This document shows positions 47,504-55,898 of a DNA stretch of 64,000 nucleotides, in pieces. Position 1 is the stretch's first letter. Every line of letters begins with the position of its first letter. A program made the translations under genes and the position numbers. Origin of the DNA: Bradyrhizobium lupini (GTDB lineage Bacteria > Pseudomonadota > Alphaproteobacteria > Rhizobiales > Xanthobacteraceae); contig NZ_CP162553.1 of assembly GCF_040939785.1 (NCBI RefSeq), positions 5,103,001 through 5,167,000 on the forward strand. Reading direction: 5' to 3'. The notes beneath the pieces are model-generated. The model saw nothing but the letters and a program-made list of their open reading frames with translations. It was not told the origin of the DNA and searched no databases.

Positions 47504-48466
47504 ATGCTGAAATACATCGCTAAAATCTCGATGGACATCTTCCCCTCGGTGCTCGCAACGATCATCGGGGCGTATATCGTTAATCATTACATCAACGCCA
47601 AGCCGGCGGCGGATGCGCCCGCGGCCGTAATGGCGCCCGCCGAGGCCGGCAAGAACGGCAAGCCCGCCGATGTGGCCAACCTCCCCGCGCCCGGCGTCAA
47701 GGCCAAGGGCATCTCCGAGAAGAACGTGACGGACAAGCCGGCGGCCGAGAAGGCTGCCGATCATCCGGGCGCGGAGTCGAAGACCTCGACGGCGGACGTG
47801 GCACCGGCCGAGGCCGCCCCGCGCGGCAAGCCGTCCGGTCGCGAGAAGGCAGTCGCCAAGTCCACGCCGGCCGTCAGTGCAGCCGCTCCCGCCACCCCGG
47901 TGGTGGAGGCCAATTCGGCGCCCGCTGCTGCCGCGCCGGCCGCAACCCCCGACGCCAACGATCTCGTGCGCGCCGCGATCGAGCGCCTGCGCAAGTCGCC
48001 TGAGAGCAAAGCGGCTGAGGCCAAAGCTTCCGACACAAAGGCTGCCGACACAAAGGCTTCCGACAATAAGTCTTCCGAGACCAAGGCGCCCGAGAAGACT
48101 CAGGAGCCTGCGGTGCGTGAAGCCGCCCGCACTCCGGAGGCCCCGCGTATCATTCCCGTGGATACGTCATCGGTGCGTCCGTTGCCGCCGCCGATCACGG
48201 TCTCGACACCCGCAGCCGAGGCCTATGGCAATGGCGGCTCGTCGCAGCCGAGCCCGCCCTACACGGCGTCGGTCGGCAACGAGAACCCAGATCGGCTGAC
48301 GCCGCCGGCTGATATTCCGGTCCCGATGATTGCGCCCCCGCTCGATCTGCGCGCCGATGCCGGCGCGTCGATGCCGCGGCCGAAGACCAATGTCGCCGAC
48401 GACATGCTGTCGGGCGTTAAGTCCATGTTCCACTCCGTTCTGCCGAAGAGCGTCACCCCGGATTAA
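47504..48466 (+). CDS. Ala/Pro-rich single-helix membrane protein, function unknown
   Basis: The 320-residue protein begins with one membrane segment (ISMDIFPSVLATIIGAYIVNHYI), followed by a long low-complexity Ala/Pro/Lys region with degenerate KASDTK/KAADTK units near residues 180-205 and a Pro-rich end. It ends in a predicted amphipathic stretch (DDMLSGVKSMFHSVLPKSV). I chose the ATG at 47504 because it has GGAG upstream and starts directly before the helix. I do not recognise a family. The layout suggests an inner-membrane anchored, extended periplasmic protein. Confidence 0.65.
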   Translation: MLKYIAKISMDIFPSVLATIIGAYIVNHYINAKPAADAPAAVMAPAEAGKNGKPADVANLPAPGVKAKGISEKNVTDKPAAEKAADHPGAESKTSTADVAPAEAAPRGKPSGREKAVAKSTPAVSAAAPATPVVEANSAPAAAAPAATPDANDLVRAAIERLRKSPESKAAEAKASDTKAADTKASDNKSSETKAPEKTQEPAVREAARTPEAPRIIPVDTSSVRPLPPPITVSTPAAEAYGNGGSSQPSPPYTASVGNENPDRLTPPADIPVPMIAPPLDLRADAGASMPRPKTNVADDMLSGVKSMFHSVLPKSVTPD

Positions 48467-48493
48467 GACGGCGCCTGCGCGGCGCCAGACTCG

Positions 48494-49144
48494 TCAGCCG
48501 CCGACGCGGGCGAGGCCGCTGCGGGCGGCGTCGTCGCGTGGGCGAAGCGAGACCGCCTTGGTGTAGGACGCCGCCGCCTTGGTCCTGTCGCCCAGCCGTT
48601 CATAGGCTTGCCCGCGTATGGTCCAGACTTGGGCATTGTGGGGATCGGCCTCGGAAGCCTCATCCAGATCGGCCGCGGCCTCCTTGACCTTGCCGAGGGC
48701 GAGATAACTGGTGGCGCGGCCGAGCAGCGGCTCGACCTTCTGCGGGTTAAGGCCGCTCGCGGCACTGAAATCGGCGATGGCGAAGTCGTGCTGGTTCTTG
48801 CCCTGGTAGATCAGGGCGCGGCCATAGAGCGCCTGCGCATTGTAGGGATCGAGTCCGACCGCGTGATTGAATTCATCGAGCGCGGCCGCCGTCTCGCCGG
48901 ACTTTGCCAGAGCCTGGGCCTTTGCCGTATGGGCCTGGGCTTCGCTGACATTGACGGCGCTGACCACGTTCTCAGCGGTCGTGGCCGCCTTGGGTGCCTC
49001 CTGCGGCTTCTCCTTCTCCGGCGTCAGCGACCCCAGGTCGAAGGAGCAGCCGCATAGCGAAATCCCCATCAAGGCCAGCGCAAACGGCTGCTGCAAGATC
49101 TGCCGTAGCCGCGCCAAGCCGCGCTTGGGGAGAGGGGAGGCCAT
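48494..49144 (-). CDS. TPR-repeat lipoprotein
   Basis: The 216-residue protein has a lipoprotein signal with lipobox LCGC (lipidated Cys33), then about four tetratricopeptide repeats (AKSGETAAALDEFNHAVGLDP, NAQALYGRALIYQGKNQ, PLLGRATSYLALGK, VWTIRGQAYERLGD). TPRs mediate protein contacts, and NlpI-type lipoproteins of this form scaffold cell-wall hydrolases. A specific role here is not known. It is convergent with the Ala/Pro-rich membrane protein gene. Confidence 0.85.
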   Translation of the reverse strand: MASPLPKRGLARLRQILQQPFALALMGISLCGCSFDLGSLTPEKEKPQEAPKAATTAENVVSAVNVSEAQAHTAKAQALAKSGETAAALDEFNHAVGLDPYNAQALYGRALIYQGKNQHDFAIADFSAASGLNPQKVEPLLGRATSYLALGKVKEAAADLDEASEADPHNAQVWTIRGQAYERLGDRTKAAASYTKAVSLRPRDDAARSGLARVGG

Positions 49145-49204
49145 CTACGGTTCGCTCGCGCTGGTGCCGCATCGGTAGTGCCCCATCCCAGCAAGGCACC
49201 GCTC

Positions 49205-49236
49205 ACAAAACAATAACGCGGGCCAGGGGCCCGCGT
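49205..49236 (-). terminator. Intrinsic terminator after rpsU
   Basis: Read on the minus strand, ACGCGGGCC (complement of 49228-49236), a 3-base loop and GGCCCGCGT (complement of 49216-49224) form a 9-bp stem followed by TATTGTTTTGT. It ends the rpsU transcript. Confidence 0.88.
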
Positions 49237-49269
49237 CATCGAAAACTGAAATCTCTCAAGTCGGGTAAA

Positions 49270-49584
49270 TCAGCGCGGTCCGCGCGGACCAGCACTTGCA
49301 CCTGCGCCTGCACCCGGGCCGCCGCGACCGCCACGATCACCGCCGGGGCCAGCACCGAACACCGGCTTCGGCTTCATCGGCAGCAGGCCTTCGCGCTGCA
49401 GCTTCTTGCGGGCCAGCTTGCGTGCGCGACGCACGGCTTCGGCCTTTTCACGGGCCTTCTTCTCGGAGGGCTTTTCGTAGTGACCGCGGAGCTTCATCTC
49501 GCGGAAAATACCCTCGCGCTGCATCTTCTTCTTCAGCGCCTTGAGGGCTTGATCGACATTGTTATCGCGAACGAGAACCTGCAC
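49270..49584 (-). CDS. rpsU: 30S ribosomal protein S21
   Basis: The 104-residue protein starts with the S21 core ([33 protein letters not shown], then [21 protein letters not shown]). The core is followed by a Gly/Arg/Ala-rich tail of about 30 residues that E. coli S21 lacks but that occurs widely in alphaproteobacteria. S21 helps 30S subunits base-pair with mRNA. The gene stands alone with its own terminator. Confidence 0.95.
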   Translation of the reverse strand: MQVLVRDNNVDQALKALKKKMQREGIFREMKLRGHYEKPSEKKAREKAEAVRRARKLARKKLQREGLLPMKPKPVFGAGPGGDRGGRGGPGAGAGASAGPRGPR

Positions 49585-49844
49585 GCGGCATCCTCTTCAG
49601 TGGATCGGATTTGAATTCTGGTAAGTCAAAGGGGATGGCGAAACGCACAAGCCCTTGACCTTGAGGGCGCGGATGTATCAGACAAAACTTGGGATGTCCA
49701 CCGGCCAAGCGGGTTTTCGGGCCAAGTTCAGCCATTAAATGAGGCAAAATACCTCTGCGCGGCCCTGATTTGGGAGATTTGACGCCAAGGGTGGGGCCGT
49801 TTCCGGAGCTTTGTTCCGGAATCTTTGAAAGCAGGGGACGACAC

Positions 49845-50567
49845 ATGGATATGAAGAAGTACGCGGCCGAAGCTATCGGTACCTTTTGGCTCACATTCGC
49901 AGGTTGCGGAAGTGCGGTGATCGCAGCCGGCTTTCCGCAGGTTGGCATCGGTCTGGTCGGTGTCTCCCTCGCATTCGGACTGAGCGTGGTCACCATGGCC
50001 TATGCGATCGGCCACATCTCAGGCTGTCATCTCAATCCGGCCGTCACTGTCGGTCTTGCCGCCGGCGGACGTTTTCCGGCCGGACAGATCCTGCCTTATG
50101 TGATTGCGCAGGTCGCCGGCGCGATCGTGGCCGCGTGGCTGCTCTACGTCATCGCAAGCGGAGCTCCCGGCTTCGACGTCAGCAAGGGGTTCGCGTCCAA
50201 CGGGTACGATGCCCATTCTCCCGGCCAGTACAGCATGATCGTGTGCTTCCTCACCGAGGTGGTCATGACCATGATGTTCCTGTTCATCATCATGGGCGCG
50301 ACTCACGGCCGCGCGCCCGCCGGCTTTGCGCCGCTGGCGATCGGGCTCGCGCTGGTGATGATCCATCTCGTCAGCATCCCCGTCACCAACACCTCCGTGA
50401 ACCCGGCGCGTAGCACGGGGCCCGCGCTGTTCGTCGGCGGCTGGGCGCTGTCGCAGCTCTGGTTGTTCTGGGTTGCGCCACTGATCGGCGGCGCGCTGGG
50501 CGGGGTGATCTATCGTTGGCTCAGCGAAGAGCCCACTGGCGTCGTCGCGGGCGCGAAGAAGGCATAA
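49845..50567 (+). CDS. aqpZ: Aquaporin Z
   Basis: The 240-residue MIP-family channel has six membrane helices and the two NPA motifs, HLNPAVT (64-66) and SVNPARS (186-188), with the selectivity-filter Arg189. The residues around the filter (HISGCHLNP and His in LVMIHL) fit a water channel rather than a glycerol facilitator. AGGGGA lies before the ATG at 49845; ATG 49851 is an alternative. Confidence 0.95.
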   Translation: MDMKKYAAEAIGTFWLTFAGCGSAVIAAGFPQVGIGLVGVSLAFGLSVVTMAYAIGHISGCHLNPAVTVGLAAGGRFPAGQILPYVIAQVAGAIVAAWLLYVIASGAPGFDVSKGFASNGYDAHSPGQYSMIVCFLTEVVMTMMFLFIIMGATHGRAPAGFAPLAIGLALVMIHLVSIPVTNTSVNPARSTGPALFVGGWALSQLWLFWVAPLIGGALGGVIYRWLSEEPTGVVAGAKKA

Positions 50568-50576
50568 CTGCAAAGC

Positions 50577-50609
50577 GGGATCGCGGCATGCGCCGCGGTC
50601 CCGTTATTT
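50577..50609. terminator. Terminator between aqpZ and purK
   Basis: GGGATCGCGGC (50577-50587), a 4-base loop and GCCGCGGTCCC (50592-50602) form an 11-bp stem with one wobble pair, followed by GTTATTTG on the plus strand. It ends the aqpZ transcript and overlaps the purK end, so it might serve both directions. Confidence 0.75.
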
Positions 50610-51710
50610 GCCGGTCGTGGGTCGCACTTCGGTGACATGTCCCATCTTGCGGCCCGGACGCGGCGCGCCCTTGCCGTAGATGTGCACCGTTGCGCCCGCG
50701 ACGCTCAACCACTTGTCATATTCGTTGATCTCGTCGCCGATCAGATTGGTCATGGTGACGACTTCGCCGTGGCGCACGGGCTTGCCGAGGGGCCAGCCGG
50801 CAATGGCGCGGATGTGCTGCTCGAACTGCGAGACGGACGCACCGTCGAGCGTCCAATGTCCGGAATTGTGCACGCGCGGAGCGATCTCGTTGACCAGCAC
50901 CTTGGGTCCGGTGCCGTTGGCGAGCACGAACATCTCGACGGCAAGCACGCCGACATAATCGAGCGCGCCCGCGATCTTGCCGGCGATACTGCGCGCTTCC
51001 TCGGCGAGCACGTCCGGGATCCGGGCGGGCGCACGGGAGATCTTCAGGATGTGGTCGCGGTGCTCGTTTTCGGTGACGTCGAAACACTCGACCTGGCCTG
51101 TGGCCGAGCGGGCGGCGATCACGGAAATCTCACGCTCGTACGGCACGAAGGCTTCCAGGATGGCCGATTTGGTGGCGAGACTGGTCCACACTTTCGCGAC
51201 GTCGTCGCCCTCGCGGATGACGGCCTGGCCCTTGCCGTCATAGCCGAAGCGACGGGTCTTCAGCACCGCCGGAAGGCCGATCCTGGCGATCGCCTCGCGC
51301 AATGACGGGACCGAGGTGACGTCGGCGTAGGCTGCGGTGCCGATGCCCAGCCGCGTCACGAAATCCTTCTCGGCGAGCCGGTCCTGGGTGGTCTCGAGGA
51401 TCTTGCGGTTGGGCAGCACCGGGCGGCGCGCATCCAGCACCATCGCGGCCGCGGACGGCACGTTCTCAAATTCGTAGGTGATGACGTCGACGTCGTTGGC
51501 GAACAGCTCGAGTGCTTCGACATCGGCATATTCGGCGCAGGTCGCATTCAGGACGACGTCGAAGGCCGGTGAGTCCGGATCGGGCGAGAACACCTGGCAG
51601 CGCAGGCCAAGCCGGGCCGCCGCCATGGCCAGCATCCGCCCCAATTGTCCGCCGCCGAGGATGCCAATGGTGTCGCCGGGCTTCAGCTTCACCTGCTTTG
51701 CGTCAGTCAC
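50604..51710 (-). CDS. purK: N5-carboxyaminoimidazole ribonucleotide synthase PurK
   Basis: The 368-residue ATP-grasp enzyme converts AIR and bicarbonate to N5-CAIR in purine synthesis. Key stretches are [43 protein letters not shown], and [15 protein letters not shown]. It starts with GTG at 51710, preceded by GGAGGACAAGGC, and overlaps the purE stop by 4 bases. The two enzymes act consecutively and are translationally coupled. Confidence 0.95.
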   Translation of the reverse strand: MTDAKQVKLKPGDTIGILGGGQLGRMLAMAAARLGLRCQVFSPDPDSPAFDVVLNATCAEYADVEALELFANDVDVITYEFENVPSAAAMVLDARRPVLPNRKILETTQDRLAEKDFVTRLGIGTAAYADVTSVPSLREAIARIGLPAVLKTRRFGYDGKGQAVIREGDDVAKVWTSLATKSAILEAFVPYEREISVIAARSATGQVECFDVTENEHRDHILKISRAPARIPDVLAEEARSIAGKIAGALDYVGVLAVEMFVLANGTGPKVLVNEIAPRVHNSGHWTLDGASVSQFEQHIRAIAGWPLGKPVRHGEVVTMTNLIGDEINEYDKWLSVAGATVHIYGKGAPRPGRKMGHVTEVRPTTGK

Positions 51711-52195
51711 GCCTTGTCCTCCGGGCGCTCGGCCACGGCCTCGGTCTGCGCCTTGCGCCAGGCGGCGAGGCGATCGGACAAGGCCGGGTCGGACAAGGCC
51801 AGCACGGCCGCCGCCAGCAACGCCGCATTGATGGCGCCCGCCTTGCCGATGGCGAGGGTGCCGACCGGGATGCCTGCGGGCATCTGGACGATCGAATAGA
51901 GCGAATCGATGCCCTTGAGCGTCCTGGATTCGATGGGGACGCCGAACACGGGCAATTCCGTCAGAGCCGCCGCCATGCCGGGCAGGTGGGCTGCGCCACC
52001 CGCGCCGGCGATGATGACCTTGTAACCAGCCGTCTTGGCGCCTTTGGCGAACGTAAACAGCCGGTCGGGGGTGCGGTGGGCCGAAACGATGCGGGTGTCG
52101 GCGGCAACGCCGAGCCCTGCGAGCGTGTCGGCGGCATGCCGCATCGTGTCCCAGTCCGACTGGCTTCCCATGATGATGGCGATCGGCGCGGTCAT
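51707..52195 (-). CDS. purE: N5-carboxyaminoimidazole ribonucleotide mutase PurE
   Basis: The 162-residue class I PurE converts N5-CAIR to CAIR. The signature stretches [37 protein letters not shown] and [33 protein letters not shown] are all intact. It forms octamers in the family. It is the first gene of the purEK operon. Confidence 0.96.
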   Translation of the reverse strand: MTAPIAIIMGSQSDWDTMRHAADTLAGLGVAADTRIVSAHRTPDRLFTFAKGAKTAGYKVIIAGAGGAAHLPGMAAALTELPVFGVPIESRTLKGIDSLYSIVQMPAGIPVGTLAIGKAGAINAALLAAAVLALSDPALSDRLAAWRKAQTEAVAERPEDKA

Positions 52196-52282
52196 GACGT
52201 GAATTGTTCTCGAAAAACAGAAAGATAGGCCAGACTAAAGGTTCCGGCCGGTGGCTCGCAAGGCGGTGGCAAGGAGAAGGGA

Positions 52283-53098
52283 ATGAACTATCCTGTCTTG
52301 GTGAAACCCCGCAAGCCTTCATTGAGCAGGATGCCCATGAAGAAACCAAAAAGGGCAAGCGCTGCGAAGGCCAAAAAGGGCCCGAAGGCCAGTGCCGGCC
52401 GCTCCAAAGTTGCTCTCAAGCGTCCGGCCAAGCGTCGGATCAAGGGTCCGGCGCGGCGTCCGACCAGGCCGTCGCAGCGGGCAGCGTCTGCCGATGACGG
52501 GGCCAAAGCGGCCATCGAGCCGGCCATCAACGCGACCATCCGCGAGCTCCGGAGCAAGCTCAAGGGGGCGCTGCGGCGGGTCGCGGAGCTCGAGGCGGCT
52601 GCCGACACCGATTTCCTGCTCGAAATTCCGAACCGGCGCGGCTTCGAACGCGAGCTCGCCCGCGCCGTCGCCTACATGAAGCGCTACCGCGCCAGCGGGG
52701 CGCTGATCGTGCTCGACGTCGATCGGTTGAAGCCGATCAACGATTCCTTCGGCCATGCGGCCGGCGACGAGGTCCTGAAGGCGATTGCCACCACGCTGAC
52801 GCGGCAGATCCGCGCTTCGGACGTGGTCGGCCGGCTCGGCGGCGACGAGTTCGCGCTGCTGCTCTGGAATCTCAGCGAGACCGACGCCAAGGCGAAGGCC
52901 GCGGCTTTCGAGCAGGCCATCGACGAATTGTCCTTTGTCTTTCGCGGCCAGCACGTGAGCGCGGGCGCTTCCGCCGGCGTCGCCCTGCTCGGAGTGCAAT
53001 CCGACGCCACGCGCGCCCTGGAGGAGGCCGATGCCGCGATGTATGTGCGCAAGGCGCACCGGCGGCACGAGCCGCACATCAGGCTCGTCAGCAGCTAG
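52283..53098 (+). CDS. GGDEF domain diguanylate cyclase with basic N-terminal tail
   Basis: The 271-residue protein has a GGDEF domain from about residue 105 with an intact GGDEF at 186-190, plus VLDVDRLKPINDSFGHAAGDEVL. It should make cyclic-di-GMP. There is no transmembrane or sensor domain. The first 70 residues are dominated by Lys, Arg, Pro and Ala (KKPKRASAAKAKKGPKAS), followed by a coiled-coil-like helix (INATIRELRSKLKGALRRVAELEAA) that could dimerise the enzyme. AAGGAGAAGGG precedes the ATG. The basic tail could bind nucleic acid or the membrane surface. Confidence 0.88.
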   Translation: MNYPVLVKPRKPSLSRMPMKKPKRASAAKAKKGPKASAGRSKVALKRPAKRRIKGPARRPTRPSQRAASADDGAKAAIEPAINATIRELRSKLKGALRRVAELEAAADTDFLLEIPNRRGFERELARAVAYMKRYRASGALIVLDVDRLKPINDSFGHAAGDEVLKAIATTLTRQIRASDVVGRLGGDEFALLLWNLSETDAKAKAAAFEQAIDELSFVFRGQHVSAGASAGVALLGVQSDATRALEEADAAMYVRKAHRRHEPHIRLVSS

Positions 53099-53350
53099 TT
53101 AAAGCGTGCCGAGGTCTTTCGGTACGTCGCCGAAGCTGCGGAGCAGTTTTGCGTCCCCGAATTCGCCGGTCATGGGATCGCCGCTGCGGCTGAACGCGAC
53201 CGCGCCGGTGTGGCCGGCGCCGTGCGACATAATCTCGGCGCGCCGTAGCGCGGCCGCCGCGCTCTGGCATTCCTCGGCCGCACCCGCGACCGGCGATCCG
53301 TCCTCGTCGGTCAGGAAAGGTAATGCAACGTAATAGGTGACATCGGACAT
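53099..53350 (-). CDS. Small conserved hypothetical protein
   Basis: The 83-residue soluble protein (MSDVTYYVALPFLTDEDGS, SAAAALRRAEIMSHGAGHTGAVAFSRSG) has no signal peptide or membrane segment. Its first strand and Ala-rich helix look like a small alpha/beta fold. I recognise it only as a type of short protein seen in Bradyrhizobium-like genomes. It ends immediately after the stop of the diguanylate cyclase gene on the opposite strand. The function is unknown. Confidence 0.6.
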   Translation of the reverse strand: MSDVTYYVALPFLTDEDGSPVAGAAEECQSAAAALRRAEIMSHGAGHTGAVAFSRSGDPMTGEFGDAKLLRSFGDVPKDLGTL

Positions 53351-53372
53351 GGTCGGCTCCGATAGCTGACAG

Positions 53373-53591
53373 TCAGGCGGCGCTGCTCTTGCTCCGCATC
53401 TTGCTGCGCGAGGTCTCCGGAATGCAGCCTGCGGAAACCGCCGCCTGCAATTCTTCCAGCTCGGCCTCCAGATATTCATTGGCCATGATCAGCGCCTTGA
53501 TGGTGCTGCGCAGATTGCCGTCGCACATCGCGATCGCCTGATCGCAGGCTTGTTCATAATGGCTGTTGTCGAGAAGGGCGGTTGCCGACAT
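53373..53591 (-). CDS. Small helical hypothetical protein
   Basis: The 72-residue protein (MSATALLDNSHYEQACDQA, IAMCDGNLRSTIKALIMANEYLEAELEELQAAV) is predicted to be mostly helical with an acidic coiled-coil-like segment. I chose ATG 53591 because AAGGA is 8 bases upstream; ATG 53597 would add MQ and leave only two bases of spacing. It precedes the other small hypothetical gene by 22 bases and is probably co-transcribed with it. The function is unknown. Confidence 0.6.
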   Translation of the reverse strand: MSATALLDNSHYEQACDQAIAMCDGNLRSTIKALIMANEYLEAELEELQAAVSAGCIPETSRSKMRSKSSAA

Positions 53592-53710
53592 CTGCATTTT
53601 CCTTAGACGGTTTCCCCGGGGGTGTTGGGTGCTCAAATGTTCTTATTTTGTTCCTTTCGAGTCAAGCGGATTTACGTGCGGCGGGGCCGCCGTAAAGTTC
53701 TACCCGTGGA

Positions 53711-53911
53711 TCAGGCGATGATGTCGGGCGTGATCTGGTCTTCGATGAACGCGATACGGTCACGCAACAACAGCTTGCGTTTCTTCAACCGCTGTAACCG
53801 CAACAGGTCGGGGGCGGGCGATTGATGCAGTGCATCGATCGCCACATCGAGATCTCGGTGTTCCTGGTGCAACCGGGCGAGCTCGGATTCTGAGTTCGCG
53901 CGCATCTTCAT
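53711..53911 (-). CDS. YdcH family (DUF465) protein
   Basis: The 66-residue protein fits the YdcH/DUF465 pattern: LARLHQEHRDLDVAIDALHQSP, LLRLQRLKKRKLLLRDRIAFIED. It is a short helical hairpin of unknown function, often found near cell-envelope genes. The start has a weak ribosome binding site and could be the ATG at 53905. A second DUF465 gene lies divergently at 54246. Confidence 0.75.
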   Translation of the reverse strand: MKMRANSESELARLHQEHRDLDVAIDALHQSPAPDLLRLQRLKKRKLLLRDRIAFIEDQITPDIIA

Positions 53912-54245
53912 TGGTCATGTCTGCGGTGGCCGAAAAACCGATAGGCGTGAGATTAAGGCTGTGGATGCCCTGTGGAAACTATCGTCCTTGCGCGCCGTGA
54001 TCGCAAGCGATCTCGGGCTGTCGCGCGCCGATCTCCCGCGAGATATTTCTGCGGTCGCTCCGGCGTTGCGCAAGCGCATTGATATCACGGATTTTTCCCG
54101 CGTGGTTCCCTTACTCACGCTTCGTTACATATGAATTTCTAAAAATGACAGCGCGACGACTGATATCCATCGACAGAACAAATCGGTGATGTACACTTCC
54201 TCGTCCGGTCGAATCCAAGGTTCACCCCTACCGAGGAGGTTTCGA

Positions 54246-54425
54246 ATGACAATTCAGGCACATCTGGTTGAATTGGAACGGAAGCACAAAACTCTCGAAA
54301 ACGAATTGCACGAAGCTCTCGTGCACCTTTCAACAGACGACCTGCAAATTGTTGAGTTGAAGCGCCGGAAGTTGATGGTCAAGGACCAGATCGAGCGTCT
54401 CAGGCACGGCGACACGCTCCACTAG
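54246..54425 (+). CDS. YdcH family (DUF465) protein
   Basis: The 59-residue protein (IQAHLVELERKHKTLENEL, IVELKRRKLMVKDQIERL) has the conserved KRRKLxxKDxI core of DUF465 and is entirely helical. A strong GAGGAGG site precedes the ATG. It is a paralogue of the minus-strand gene at 53711-53911. Confidence 0.85.
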   Translation: MTIQAHLVELERKHKTLENELHEALVHLSTDDLQIVELKRRKLMVKDQIERLRHGDTLH

Positions 54426-54592
54426 TAACCCCGTAACAGCGTAGAGTTGATCGCACCCTTTCAGGCAGGAATGGGAGCCTTTGCGCTCATCCCTGCTGCA
54501 AGGCGCGCAGCGTGCAAGGATTTGCGCGGCTCCAGCGTCTTGTCTGGACGCAGTTCTTTACGCGCAACCGGAATCCAATTCGCTTTAAACCA

Positions 54593-55696
54593 CTAGATGT
54601 TTGCGAGCTCGGCGACGTGATCCGCGATCGCGAGCGATGACGTCAATCCGGGCGACTCGATGCCGAACAGATTGATCAGGCCTTCGACGCCGTGATCGCG
54701 CGGGCCCTGCATCAAGAAATCCTGCGTGGCCACCGCCGGCGGCACGATCTTCGGGCGGATGCCCGAATAGCTCGGCATGAGAGCACCGTCAGGCAACGTC
54801 GGCCAGTATTTGCGGATCGCCGGGTAGAAGCGCTCGGCGCGTGACGGGTCGACCTCATAGTCGATCGTCTCGATCCACTCGACGTCAGGGCCGAAACGGG
54901 CCTGCCCGGCCATGTCCAGCGTCAGATGCATCCCTAGGCCACCGGGCTCGGGCACCGGATAGATCAGGCGCGAGAACGGCGCCCTAGCATTGCAGCTGAA
55001 GTAGTTTCCCTTGGCGAGGTAGGCCGTCGGGATCCGTTCCAGCGGCATGCCCTCGATGTTGCGCGCCACGGTGGTCGCCGAGAGCCCGGCGGCGTTGACG
55101 AGGAGGCTGCATTGCAGCGTCATCGGCGCTTCGCCGCCCGCCTCGATCTCGATGACGCCGGCGGTCGCCTTGGCACGGATCAGCGGGGTGTGAAACGCGA
55201 AGGCCGCGCCCGCGTCCTCGGCTTCGCCGCGCAGCGAGAGCATGTAGGCGTGGCTGTCGATGATGCCGGTCGACGGCGACAGCAGCGCGGCGTCACAGGC
55301 GAGCGCCGGCTCCAGCGCACGTGCCGCATCACCCGTGAGCAACTGCATGTCGAGCACGCCGTTGGCCTCGGCATGCGCCTTGATCGATTGCAGCTTCTCG
55401 GTCTCTTTCGGATTGGTCGCGACGATCAGCTTGCCGCAATTCCTGTGCGGGATGCCGCGCTCGGAACAGTAACGATAGAGCGCGTGCTTGCCGTCGACGC
55501 ACATGCGCGCCATCCAGCTTCCGGCGCGGTAGTAGATGCCGGCATGGATCACCTCGCTGTTGCGCGAGGAGGTGATGGTGCCGATGGCCTCGGCTTGCTC
55601 GAGCACGATCACCTCGCGCCCGGCTTGCGCCAGCTTTCGAGCCACCGCGAGCCCGATCACGCCGGCTCCGATGACGACGCAGTCCACCCTATCCAT
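54593..55696 (-). CDS. lhgO: L-2-hydroxyglutarate oxidase family FAD protein
   Basis: The 367-residue flavoprotein of the DAO/GlpD superfamily has the FAD-binding [19 protein letters not shown], followed by [14 protein letters not shown] and KGNYFSCN and a C-terminal SYSGIRPKI then [16 protein letters not shown]. These match LhgO/YgaF, which oxidises L-2-hydroxyglutarate to 2-oxoglutarate at the membrane. A related 2-hydroxy acid as substrate is possible. It stands alone, divergent from the PAS-GGDEF-EAL gene. Confidence 0.85.
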   Translation of the reverse strand: MDRVDCVVIGAGVIGLAVARKLAQAGREVIVLEQAEAIGTITSSRNSEVIHAGIYYRAGSWMARMCVDGKHALYRYCSERGIPHRNCGKLIVATNPKETEKLQSIKAHAEANGVLDMQLLTGDAARALEPALACDAALLSPSTGIIDSHAYMLSLRGEAEDAGAAFAFHTPLIRAKATAGVIEIEAGGEAPMTLQCSLLVNAAGLSATTVARNIEGMPLERIPTAYLAKGNYFSCNARAPFSRLIYPVPEPGGLGMHLTLDMAGQARFGPDVEWIETIDYEVDPSRAERFYPAIRKYWPTLPDGALMPSYSGIRPKIVPPAVATQDFLMQGPRDHGVEGLINLFGIESPGLTSSLAIADHVAELANI

Positions 55697-55898
55697 GGTC
55701 GTGCAGGACGTCCGCTCGAAGCGACGATGGCCCCACGCCTGGGGAGGGCGGCGCGGGGGCTTTTTCCGTTAAGGAAGCATTTATCATGTCAGGGCAATTG
55801 CCGTATTTGATGCCACATTGTTCCGTTGCGCGTACAGGCGTTTACCCGATCCAAACTCGCGAGGCCAGACAATCCGACGTTGAAATCGCGGGTGGCTG

